Source of the DNA: Ceriagrion tenellum
Lineage: Eukaryota > Arthropoda > Insecta > Odonata > Coenagrionidae
Assembly: GCA_963169105.1 (NCBI GenBank)
Contig: OY720640.1
Location: 118,220,085-118,284,084 of the forward strand
Reading direction: 5' to 3'
DNA length: 64,000 nucleotides
This document shows, one piece after another, positions 12,203 through 21,925 of the stretch (within the stretch, counting starts at the first letter, position 1; the number at the start of each line of letters is the position of its first letter). The translations under genes were made by a program, and so were the position numbers. The notes under the pieces are model-generated. The model searched no databases. It was not told the DNA's origin and saw only the letters and a program-made list of their open reading frames with translations.

Positions 12203-12406
12203 TTAGCTTGGCCACGCCATTGTCTGTGTGGGACGGGGTTCTGATTTTTGGTCCCCAGCCTGCCTAAGAGTGCAAAGGCAGTGCAATGGCTGGGGGTGTA
12301 AAGTGGGGCCCTTAGCCAGGCCAACGAGTGCGTCGGGGGCGGCTAAGGGATCTTTCGTGTACCAGCCGAAGTCTTCTCGACCCCCGGTCCCCCGACCGGA
12401 AGCCAT
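12203..12406 (-). CDS. Small ORF in GC core, left arm (67 codons)
   Basis: It begins with a true ATG about 180 bases downstream of the predicted initiator and reads MASGRGTGGREDFGWYTKDP, a Gly/Pro/Arg-rich, low-complexity product. The same 67-codon frame is identical in copy B (59392-59595). In the right arm a 2-base change in the CCAAAAATC run switches the C-terminus, giving 87 codons. No family was recognised. The core may equally be a non-coding RNA. Confidence 0.25.
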   Translation of the reverse strand: MASGRGTGGREDFGWYTKDPLAAPDALVGLAKGPTLHPQPLHCLCTLRQAGDQKSEPRPTQTMAWPS

Positions 12407-12584
12407 TCTCTCCAGGCCGGAACCGCGGACCTTGGTTCCCCGGGCGGGGAGGTCCCTTCGGGAAATTGGGTACGTAAGATAGGCTACCGTGGGTCGGGCC
12501 GCTCAAACGTTCCAAATCCCTGTCCCTATCACGTCGTCGATGAACCTAAAAAGAACTGTCATCACGTCGGTGTCCTATCAGCAT

Positions 12585-12636
12585 CTGACAGTCGCATCGA
12601 AATGGCCGTCCTTATATAGGTAGATAGATGACGTCA
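12585..12636 (-). promoter_or_regulatory. CRE + TATA + initiator, left arm, facing left
   Basis: On the minus strand: TGACGTCA (12629-12636), CTATATAAG about 11 bases later (12611-12619), and an initiator-like TGTCAGATG with the TCAG at 12585-12588. The TATA-to-TCAG spacing is about 30 bases, the canonical distance. Transcription would run leftward through the GC core, away from the palindrome centre. Confidence 0.6.
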
Positions 12637-14176
12637 CTGGGCTGCGAGTAGGGGTGGAGATGTGGGGGGGGGGGGCAACTTGATCTAGTACCGTCCAATC
12701 AGGGAGAGGCGTTTTCAAAACTTCCTTATATGGTGATCTTCCTCATCGCTAGCTACTAAAGGCCTCTTCCCGCGCAACTAAATATTAATTAGTTAACATT
12801 TAATTTACAAATTATTATAACGTTTATCCTTAATTAAATGCCCTGTGATCATCCCTTTAGTTTTTAAAACTGTAATTGTAAATAGTGCGATCTCCATTGC
12901 TATGACTCTCGATTGCGGTATTTTCATCTGTTGATTACATATTTACATAGTAGAATCAAGTCACGAGTATAATTACGTTTTTGTCTCATTGTCAACTGTA
13001 TTTATATCTATTTTTTGCATAACATTTATTTTTAATTTGTTGCGCACATATTAATGTTATTTTCTTCTAAATGAATAGTCCTGGTTCGTTTAGAGACAGT
13101 CTTTGACAAAGTTAATTGTGCACGGGTTTAAGTGCTTGTAGATTTTGTTGATCACCACAAAAATTTAGCGTGTATTCTTCGACACATCTACATCTACTAA
13201 ATACCGTTCAAGCCAAGCCACTACGATTTGTAGAACGGGATGATTCATAACAGGCATTCAGCACTATTCCAGCTCAAATAAGACCCCTGCACCCTCCACC
13301 AGCCACTAAGTACAGGCCATAAGCATGCCATAAGTAGTCACGATAACAGTTGAGCGATCAGACCAGAAACTAGGAGAGAAGTACGTAGACGAACGTATCG
13401 TTCAATCAGGGAGGGGTGTTTCCAGAACTCCTAATATGATGATTTTCCTCATCGCTAGTTCTTAAAGGCTTCTACCTGCGCAACTAATTATTAATTAGTT
13501 AGCATTTGTTTACAAATTATAATTGCGTTTATCTCTAATTAAATGACCTGTGATCGCCACTTAAGTTTTAAAAAATATCATTGCAAATAGTTCGATCTAC
13601 ATATCGATGACTATTGATTACGATATTTTCAAATGTCAATGAAGGAATAATTTAGAAGTGTTCGGTCATGGATATGGCTTTGCAAGCCATCCTTTACTAG
13701 TTTTGTCTCGTAGTACAAAACAAAACAGAAATCACCAACTCAGTTTTTGTTTTAACTTTTGAAAAATAATCTTTTGAATCATATTTACTGGAAAATCATA
13801 TTTATTTAGGATGGTACTAAATTATATTATTTAAAATGAAACTCATATTATAAAGGGCTAACCAAAATCAAGCGTAACTCCTCTAGCATAATGATCTTCA
13901 CTCATCTCACATCTTGGCTAATGACTACAAAATTATTGAAAAAAATTGATGATATCAAGAAAGGATTTCATTATCTCAGGTCTTTATAGTTTTATTTCAA
14001 AAGTGTTCATCGACTTTGAAATGGCATTGGAAATATAATCTTATTTGAAACCTGGAGCTACTTAAAGAACTAAAATAGGATTAAAATTTTGAGGCACCTA
14101 TGTGATTCTATTTTGGGGTTGCTCAATTAATCCAAAACCCGTTACTCTTTACTATTGTTTGGAAGAATAATGCATT

Positions 14177-14260
14177 TTCTCATCACATTTTCCGAGCACT
14201 CTCTTGATAAAGCCTAGCTTCCTGTATGCTTGACCGCATATTTCCCGAATATGTTTGCCC
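14177..14260 (-). pseudogene. 84-bp RT C-terminal patch within the palindrome arm
   Basis: The minus strand reads GKHIREICGQAYRKLGFIKR then VLGKCDEK, with no stop. This is the W-KHIREICG...LGF--R-LGKCD motif of non-LTR elements. The right arm (17660-17740) and copy B (61425-61490) have unrelated sequence here, so only this arm acquired the patch. Ends are flush against shared arm sequence (GCATT on one side, ATCATATTATTATGCG on the other). Confidence 0.75.
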
Positions 14261-14438
14261 ATCATATTATTATGCGTATAGCTCTCCTAGTTTATGTTCC
14301 TCCCGCGTTTTTTTAATCCTGAATACTTTTATTATGTGCCTAGCAGTCGGAAGAAAGAGCATGGCTAGAATTTTAAATGGAATGATGTATGTAGTCAGCT
14401 ATAATTTGAAAGGGTTAGATATATAGCGTAGAATCACC

Positions 14439-14776
14439 TCATGCCACAAATCCTAATGCTATCTTGCACGTATTTCTTAAATGTATAGAGGTGTGATGAT
14501 TTTGTTGCATGCAAAAATATGTCGTTAGACCCGAAAAAGGGTAAAATATTTGGGCGTGTAGGAATAGATACTTTTGGCCAGAACGCCTGTACGACGGAGG
14601 ATAAAATTTACGCACAAAACCAAGATTTGTGTCGGTATATAAGGAAGTACCTGTTATCAGTGCAATTGAGCAATGATATTCCAATACATTGGGGAAGGTA
14701 TAAGTTTGAAAGCTTAGTATATGATGCCAAAAAGGTACGACCATACACAGAAACTCAAGGTCTCACTTCGACATAA
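14439..14776 (+). other. ORF-like block shared by all three arms
   Basis: The plus frame from 14519 gives 85 codons with DKIYAQNQDLCRYIRKYLLS and VRPYTETQ. The equivalents are 61799-61984 (plus) and 17236-17445 (minus), both keeping the DKIYAQNQDLC-YIRKYLL core but with different start and end frames. A long overlapping frame is open on the opposite strand too. I recognise no family. It is recorded because the central frame is open in all three copies. Confidence 0.25.
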
Positions 14777-14789
14777 GAATCCCGCAGGT

Positions 14790-15369
14790 TGCGACCTTTT
14801 TTTGCTAGTATTTGTGAAAGTTCAAAGTATGTTACATTAAGATAATCTTTTCTCGGGCTTTATAACAATTTTCTCGTCTTGATACCTGAATTCTAAATAT
14901 TAATTACTCATTATTTCCCGAAGCATGTTGTTTCATTTTGACTCGATTCGATCGGATCGATTTCCATGGATTCGATCGTATTTATCTTGCATCAAGGAGA
15001 GATTTCTACACAACCGCCCTGCACGGGACGATTTCCCCGTTCGGTAGCGTCGATCATGTTTTTAAGTTTTCATCCTCAATGGCGAAATTCTCTTATTCTT
15101 TAGAGGTCGATTTAAACATTTATCTATATAAATATTAAGGTCTCCGTTACTTCGGTCACATTACTTTGAAATAATTGTAACCTCAACTTTTCCTTTTTTT
15201 GAAACTTTCTGGGAAATATAGCTGTAGGAAAAAGAAATCAGACTTTTTATATTCATAAAAATTGTATTTCGCCGCCAAGTACTTCAATCTTTTGGATGGG
15301 TTTGATAACTGTTGTGACTGGATATTAGTCAGATTTTTGTTGTAACCTGAAGTGGTTCATATCAGAAAT
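14790..15369. other. Palindrome spacer, first part
   Basis: It matches 63000-63580 in copy B at about 85-90% identity. The GCGACCTTTTTTTGCTAG-type junction at 14790 joins arm sequence directly to sequence that in copy B lies 1 kb further on, so about 1 kb has been lost here. No gene was recognised. Confidence 0.5.
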
Positions 15370-15860
15370 TTCTCATCTGAAAAAACACTATTCATTGATG
15401 TATAAATCGCCGACTGTATTTGCCGAAAATTTACCGTGTTTTGGATTAAGCACAAAGCTGTACATCTTCTCGTGTTATAATGTGCTAATAATATACAGAT
15501 GTAAATACTTTTGTGAAAAGCCTGTATTCTATTTTAAAATTTTTGAGAAGCATATCTCATTCTTATGATATTAATATGGGTACCTTGAAACTGTCTGGCA
15601 GTCACGTTTCCTTTCGGCCGGTACATACCCTTATGTTCATTTTCATCTGTGCGAAATCGGCCTTCGAGTACATGCGTATGAAAGAATTTGTCAGCGGAAA
15701 TATAAATGTCTATATTTCTCAGGGAAATTTGAAGTCTAGCTGAGGTCATTACAAGTGAGGTAGTTGCATTTGACCGACCAGAATGGTTGTGGAGGCCGAT
15801 GGTGAATACATAGCTGAGGAATGACGTAATGGTGTTTGGGAGGAAATCCATCAACTTAGT
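15370..15860. other. Near-identical block inside the spacer, copy A
   Basis: Over about 400 bp (15385-15793) this matches 63592-64000 with one visible difference (A/G in CTCAGGGAAATT). Opposed ORFs of about 70-76 codons (15513-15743 plus, 15534-15854 minus) are therefore the same in both copies. Neither has a known motif, and identical ORFs here follow simply from near-identical DNA. Confidence 0.5.
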
Positions 15861-16564
15861 TCAGTTTGCCCAAGTCCTCCTGCATGTTAACCTAGTTTTG
15901 AGTCATCACCCGGTTGTGGAATATAATTTCTTCGTTATCACAGACACCTTAAGTTCTGTCTTTCCATTAAGTTTCATATTTCCCTATTCGTTGCACGCTA
16001 ATTGAACATGAGTGGTAGAATATTAGCCTAAATTGAATGTGGGAAGTGAATATTTGTTCTTCAAAAAGTTTAATTAATCTCTTTTGCATCATATGAAGTG
16101 TTTGTTCCAATGAAGGTTTCATCTTGTCGGCGTTGAGTGTTGACTAAAGTTAAGAGTGTTATACCCGGGAAATATCTCTGGATTTGAGGTTAAAAAAGTT
16201 TCATCTTGTGTAGTGTTTGAAAGTGATTACTGTCTTTTGTGACGAATAAATTTTAGAAATTGGATTTAAATACCCATCTTCAGGCATCAAGGTGGTGTCT
16301 GAAAAAATTATTGCGTGGTTTCAAATGATTAAGTTGGTGATATTAGTTTCCAGCATTTACGTACTGAAAGTGTTTTAAATCCAGCGTTGTACTGTGCCTC
16401 AGTGTTGTCGTTAAGTGCATTTTGGTGAGAATTTGAGAAATGTCGATTTCACGGACGGGATCTTTTTGGGTGAGTACCTTGTAATTTGGATGCGCAAATA
16501 TGGAAAATGTTTTCTTTGCGTTATTGTGGAGGATAGCCGAGCTTAGTTACAAGTGGTTTGTTTT
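15860..16564. other. Palindrome spacer, second part
   Basis: AT-rich, no recognised gene. The copy-B equivalent, if any, lies past the window end. TTTCATCTTGT and GTGTTGA motifs recur loosely, without a regular unit. Confidence 0.3.
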
Positions 16565-18169
16565 CGTCTCAGCAGTTAATTACTTGTGTTTCATTGTTCA
16601 TCGTTCAAATGCCAAATAAAAACTTCCTTCGGTATATACTCTGCTAAATGTATATGGCCTGAAGATTCATGGACCTGAGTATACGGAGATTTGCCACAAA
16701 TAATAGAATGATGACCAACATTTTGCTCCTCTTATCACTGTGCATTCGCAAAGAAGAAGAGTTAGCAATAATATACACTACGAGATTGCGAATGTATGAG
16801 ATTTGCCCTTGAACTTAAGAGATACTGACTCCCGTTTAAGTCATGAATACCTACACTTCTACGGCGAGTCCGTAAACTTCATTTTTATATTCGTATTATA
16901 TTTACAATAGACGTAGTAAATTCATTATTAGGTAAAAGCTGCTGGGTGTAATTCGCTAATATTTCGGAATAAATGTTGTGTCGGTGATGCATTTGACCGA
17001 CGCGACGCATTGCGTATGAAACCGAGGGAAATATTTAAAACTGTTTGGCTTGTTTCTATGAAATTTTCCTCTGTGGTGCGGAGAAATAAATATTTTACGA
17101 AGGGTACAATTACGTTTCTCATTTAGCATCATTTGCGAGAAACACGATTTTGGTCGAGATTCTTACGTCGAAGTAAGTAATTGAGTTTCTGTGTTTGGTC
17201 GTACGTTTGTGGTATCATATACTAAGCCCTCACACTTATTCCTTAAGCCAATGAATTGCAATATCGTTGCTAAATTGCACTGATAACAGGTACTTCCTTA
17301 TATAACCACACAAATCTTGGTTTTGTGCGTAAATTTTATCTTCCTCCTCCATCATACAGGCGTTCTGGCCAAAAGTTTTCCATTCGTACACGCCCAAATA
17401 TTTTACCCTTTTTTGGGTCTGATGGCATACTTTTGGATGCAACAAAAATCATCACCCCTCTATACATCCACGAAATACGTGCAAGATAGCACTAGGATGT
17501 GTGGCATGGGGTGATTCCACGCTATATATCATACCATTTCAAATTATAGATGAATACATACATCATGCCATTTAAAATTCTAGCCATGCTCTTTTTACCG
17601 ACTGCTAGGCGCATACAAAATGCAGTCAGGATTTTAAAAAAGCGATAGGAACAGAAATTAGGAGAGCACTACGCACAATAATATTATACTTTACTACAAT
17701 TGCAATTATATAACTAACGAAGACTCTGATGGCGGAATGCATTATACTTTTAAACAATAGTAAACGGGTTTAGGATTTATTGAGGTACCCCAAAATAGAA
17801 TCACATAGGTACCTCAAAACTTTCTTCCTATTTATGTTCTTTTAGTAGCTCCAGGTTTAAAATAAGCTTATATTTCCATTGCCATATCGAAGTCGATCAA
17901 CACTTTTGAAAAAAAAACTATGAGGACCCGAGAGAATGGTAATCCTTCTTGATACCATCAATTTTTTTCAATATTTTTGTAGTCATTAGCCAAGATGTGA
18001 GATGACTGAAGATCATTATGCTAGAGGAGTTACGTTTTATGCTGGTGGTCTCGTTATACTACGAGTTCATCATTTTCCAGTAAATATGATTCAAAAGAGT
18101 ATTTTTCAAAAGTAAAAATAAAAACTGAGTTTGTGATTTGTTTTACTTTGCATTACGAGACCAAACTAG

Positions 18170-18215
18170 TTAACATGGATATGGCTAACAAAGCCATATC
18201 CATGACCGAATACTA
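18170..18215. repeat. Perfect short hairpin in right arm
   Basis: CATGGATATGGCT, a few bases, then AGCCATATCCATG forms a 13-bp perfect stem (18175-18207). Equivalent sequence is spread out and imperfect at 13668-13695 and at 60895-60985. Confidence 0.6.
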
Positions 18216-19273
18216 CTAAATTATTCCTTCATTGATAGATGAAAATAATGTAATCAAGAGTCATACATATGTGGATCGAACTATTTGCAATTATAGTTAT
18301 AAAAACTAAAGTGGCGATCACAGGGAATTTTATTAGAGATAAACGTAATAACAATATTTTAATTAAATGCTAACTAATTAATAAATAGTTGCGCGGGAAA
18401 AAGCCTTTGGTAGCTAGCGATGATGAGGATCACCATATTAGGAAGATTTGGAAACGCCCCACCCTGATAAGACGATACATTAGTCTTCGTACTTCTCTCC
18501 TAGTTTCTGGTCTGATCGCTCACTGTTATTGTGACTACTTATGGCATGCTTATGGCCTGCACTTAGTGGCTCGTCGAGGGTGTAAGGGTCTTATTTGAGC
18601 TGGAATGAGTGCTGAGTGTCTCTTATGAATCATCCAGTTCTACACATCGTAGTGGCTTGGCTTGAACGGTATTTAGTAGATATAGATGTATCGAAGAATA
18701 CGTTCTAAATTTATGTGGTGATCAACAAAATATATAGCACTTAAACCCGTGCACAATCAAATTTGTCAAAGATTGTCTCTAAACGAACAAGGACTACTCT
18801 ATTAGAAGAAAAGAACATTAATGCGTGCGAAACGAATAAAAAATAATAGTTATGCGAAATATATTTAGAGATACAGTTTATAACCAGACAGAAAACGTAA
18901 TTAAACTCATGACTTGATTCTACTATGTAAATATGTAATTAACAGATGAAAATACCGTATTCTAGAGTTATAGGAATGTAGATCGAATTATTTGCGGTTA
19001 CATTTTTAAAAACTATAGTTACGATCACAGAGCATTTAATTAGAGATAAACGTAATAATAATTTGTAAATTAAATGCTAAGTAATTAATAATTAGTTGCG
19101 CGGGAAGAGGCTTTTAGTAGCTAGCGATGAGAAGATCACCATATAAGGAAGTTTTGGAAACGCCCCTCCCTGATTGGACGTTACTAGATCAAGTCGCCCC
19201 CCCCCCCACATCTCCGCAAACCCCACACCTGCGCCCTCCCCCCCGCACACCTTCGCCCCCACTCGCAGCCCAG

Positions 19274-19326
19274 TGACGTCATCTTTCTACCTATATAAGG
19301 ACGGCCATTTCGATGCGACCGTCAGA
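19274..19326 (+). promoter_or_regulatory. CRE + TATA + initiator, right arm, facing right
   Basis: TGACGTCA at 19274-19281, CTATATAAGG at 19291-19300, and CGTCAGATGC with TCAG at 19322-19325. The first T of TATATAA to the initiator A is about 32 bases. All three elements are kept in all three copies of the core. Confidence 0.6.
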
Positions 19327-19503
19327 TGCTGATAGGACGCCGACGTGATGACAGTTCTTTTCAGGTTCATTGACGACGTGATAGGGACAGGGATTTGGAA
19401 CGTTTGAGCGGCCCGACCCACGGTAGCCTATCTTACGTACCCAATTTCCCGAAGGGACCTCCCCGCCCGGGGAACCAAGGTCCGCGGTTCCGGCCTGGAG
19501 AGA

Positions 19504-19767
19504 ATGGCTTCCGGTCGGGGGACCGGGGGTCGAGAAGACTTCGGCTGGTACACGAAAGATCCCTTAGCCGCCCCCGACGCACTCGTTGGCCTGGCTAAGG
19601 GTCCCACTTTACACCCCTGGCCATTGCACAGCCTTTGCACTCTTAGGCAGGCCAGGGACCAAATCAGAACCCCGTCCCACACAGACAATGGCGTGGCCAA
19701 GCTAACTGAGACCTTGGTTATCACACGCTGGGGCAGAGAGGGTTGTTCTCCGCTCTCCTGCGGGTAA
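19504..19767 (+). CDS. Small ORF in GC core, right arm (87 codons)
   Basis: It starts with ATG in AGAATGGCTT, 180 bases after the predicted start of transcription. The first ~54 codons match the 67-codon versions at 12203-12406 and 59392-59595; the last ~33 differ because this copy has two fewer A residues at 19659. The product is Gly/Pro/Arg-rich with no known domain. There is no evidence beyond position that it is translated. Confidence 0.25.
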   Translation: MASGRGTGGREDFGWYTKDPLAAPDALVGLAKGPTLHPWPLHSLCTLRQARDQIRTPSHTDNGVAKLTETLVITRWGREGCSPLSCG

Positions 19768-20228
19768 GCGGTCCAATAGGTACACGAGGTTGGGGGGTGG
19801 GGATAGGTCGGTAGGCAGGAACACGCACACGCGAACCCACCTTAGCTCGGCTTTCGCCAACGATCCACAGAATAACCATTGTCGTCACCTTATTCATTGT
19901 ACATCTCGTTGAACAGATAAGTTTAATTTATAAACGATGTTTCTGTTTTTCGCGCGAGGTATAACTAAAATACGAATTCGTCAGCTGTAGCTATTAGCCG
20001 AACGTGAAACTCCTTACTGTAGTAACCTTGTAGCAGAATATCTCGGTGTAATTATCAAATATTGATTTCTGAACGTATTACCACTACAATTTATGTATTT
20101 CAAATGAGCATATTAATTATTTTTTGACATCCGTCGCATTATTCTCGGGCAGTACTTTTATAATAAACTAATTGCTAATTAAATTAACGAAAGTCATTAG
20201 GCAATATTTCCCAATCCATGATACCGAT

Positions 20229-21923
20229 AGTGGTCGACATCTGTAACTCTTTATTTTAAATAAATATAATGGATAACTTTTCATTATGGTTTAATTTTTG
20301 CTTTCTTCGCTTTTTTAAAATATGGGTTTCTTTTGTAAGTGCTTCTTAATTTTCTCCATGTTTCTTCCATTCAGCACAACACTTATCTTTATTTCTCTTT
20401 TCAACTCGTTATTTTATAAGAGCTTAGATGACTTCAAACTTTTTTGAGCGTAATCTCATTTACCCGATTACGCAGGCAAAATATAAAGATAGTAATATTC
20501 GTGTTTCAAAGAAGTGTAAAGTCCGTGATTTTGGAAATATTAAATTTCTCCACATATTAAATTCATCAACACACTTTTTATCCTGCTGCAGTTTCATGCA
20601 CCCAGAGGAGGCCAAGGTCATACTTATCAGGATGTTATATAAATGGAATGGGTTTTTGCAATGCTGGACACTAATTTGAGTCGGCTGATCCAAAGCATTT
20701 CTCTGAAGTGGGTTTGATGTATTTGATTATAAAATTCCGCAGCATACCGTCGCATTATCATATTTCTGTATTCTTGTTTTTATAGCCATGTTTATAGTTT
20801 ATAGTTTCAGTTATGACCAATACTCCTTTTCCAATTAATTCTCCGTAATACCTTTTTCATACATTTGAAAATTAGGAAGTTAATTACTAAGATTTTATGA
20901 CTTTCATTTATAGTCAAAATTGTAGTCTCTGAATCGATAAGCCTTGAAATTTTATTTGCTGATGGAACCATGGCGAAATAGGAAAATGATTTTTACTGCA
21001 GGTGCACCCTGTATTTCTATCTCCTAATATATTTCCATTCCAAGGTTAGACATTCTATCATCTTTAACAAAGAGCTAATGTGCACAATGTTAAGAGACAA
21101 TAGCAAGAATACTTATTCAGTCATATTATTTTCTTATTCATATCAAATAATGGAGCACTGCTACGCGTGAAATACTCAATGGTATAATATCGCTGAAATG
21201 TGAAGAAACTTATTCAATGGTCTAGTCGATAAATAAAAGCATTTCCTTCGTAATATAGTTTAATAAAAGAGTAAACATTTACAGCCAGTATTAGCTGGAG
21301 ACTATTGTTAACCATAATAAAAACAATTCCTCTGGACGCTGACAAAACTTTAATTTGTGTGACGTGAGGAACAGAATGAAATGATTAAACTCGTGTGATT
21401 AATATTCTGTGGAGATATTACATGTACAATAAATATTTCCACGCAGATACGGCTGCCAAAGCCTGACTCATAGCTTATGACGCTAATGTACGTCGAGTAA
21501 ATATCAGTATTCATTTCGTACAAAAGCTGATTTCACATTACTCAATTCCCAACGCATAAATGGGATATTGTATAGAAACAATAAAAATAGTAATGGAAAA
21601 GCACATCATGTGTAATTTATGCAGTGCAGAGCAAAAAACCTCGTCTTTCTTTTCCCTCTCTATTTTAAGACTCGACTCGAACGACATACTTGATGCAACG
21701 ATGACACCCGTCACCGGAGCATCGCATCGTGTCTAGCTTTCGTGGCTTAAGTATCTTTGACAATTAAATCCTAATTTTTTCATATCTACCACTAGCCAGA
21801 AAGATATCTAAATAATTCCTCCGAAGGAACCATCATGTGGACATTCGCACAATGAACTAGGCCTGTTATCGTAAAACGTGAATTTACCCCAGACCGTCGA
21901 GCTATCCCGCATAATTAATGTAG
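20229..21923. other. AT-rich sequence, one decayed dispersed repeat
   Basis: No gene was recognised. Bases 20930-21310 resemble 25460-25870 in order: TTTGCTGATGGAA, TTCTATCATCTT, TTAAGAGACAAT, ACATTTACA, ATTAGCT. These are therefore two members of one unclassified family. The opposed ORFs 20428-20679 and 20460-20693 are shadows of AT-rich sequence. Confidence 0.4.
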
Positions 21924-21925
21924 TA

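Larger units (their letters stand above)
12060..12680 (-). other. GC-rich conserved core, left arm
   Basis: A GC-rich island in an AT-rich setting. It is nearly identical to the same block at 59235-59890; over roughly 430 bp of side-by-side reading I count about four or five differences, while flanking sequence differs by 10-20%. It starts with a G/C homopolymer run (G13 at 12662) on the inner side, then the promoter, then the presumed transcribed part running leftward. It contains a strong hairpin (12307-12317 with 12340-12352). Function is unknown. Confidence 0.7.
11790..14790 (+). repeat. Long palindrome, left arm
   Basis: This is the reverse complement of 16565-20228 and is present again in direct orientation at 58890-61985. 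Its order is AT-rich flank, GC-rich core (12060-12680), a 270-bp unit present twice (12680-12960 and 13385-13660), a small hairpin region near 13670, and the ORF-like block 14440-14776. Compared with the other two arms it lacks about 90-110 bp at 12048, and it carries an RT-derived patch at 14177-14260. Confidence 0.9.
4045..15860 (+). repeat. Segmental duplication, copy A (partner 47160-64000)
   Basis: Almost all of this stretch can be matched colinearly, in the same orientation, to the stretch beginning at 47160. Anchors: 4045/47160, 5709/48805, 6549/49655, 9180/55681, 10330/56843, 12230/59410, 15740/63947. The offset rises from 43.1 to 48.2 kb because copy A lacks about 3.1 kb (51.8-54.9 kb of copy B), about 0.55 kb (57.5-58.05 kb) and about 1 kb (62.0-63.0 kb). 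Identity is uneven: about 80-90% in most places, near 99% in 5.85-6.35, 12.06-12.65 and 15.37-15.80 kb. Both copies share old retroelement damage, so the block duplicated after those insertions had decayed. Confidence 0.9.
19190..19862 (+). other. GC-rich conserved core, right arm
   Basis: Inverted equivalent of 12060-12680. The inner edge is a C13-type run followed by CCCCACACCTGCGCCCTCCC; copy B has the same longer inner edge. It contains the promoter, the hairpin GATCCCTTAGCC (19558-19569) with GGCTAAGGGTCC (19593-19604), and the small ORF. GC content is far above the surrounding sequence. Confidence 0.7.
16565..20228 (-). repeat. Long palindrome, right arm
   Basis: Reverse complement of 58890-62285 in copy B and, with gaps, of 11790-14790. 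The outer limit is where GGCAATATTTCC and a few degenerate bases stop matching (about 20213-20228). The inner limit is the AAATGCCAAATAAA...TTCCTTCGGTATATACTCTG block at 16606, which equals the complement of 62230-62270. About 295 bp (16863-17157) are unique to this arm. It resembles copy B more than it resembles its own partner arm: it keeps the 90-bp block at 19865-19950 and lacks the RT patch. Confidence 0.9.

Noticed and set aside
12085..12482. Plus-strand ORFs in the GC core
   Set aside because: They run against the predicted direction of transcription, and the start/stop pattern follows from GC richness.
15513..15854. Opposed ORFs identical in both duplicate copies
   Set aside because: The DNA itself is nearly identical there, so identity of the frames says nothing about coding. 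No motif was recognised.
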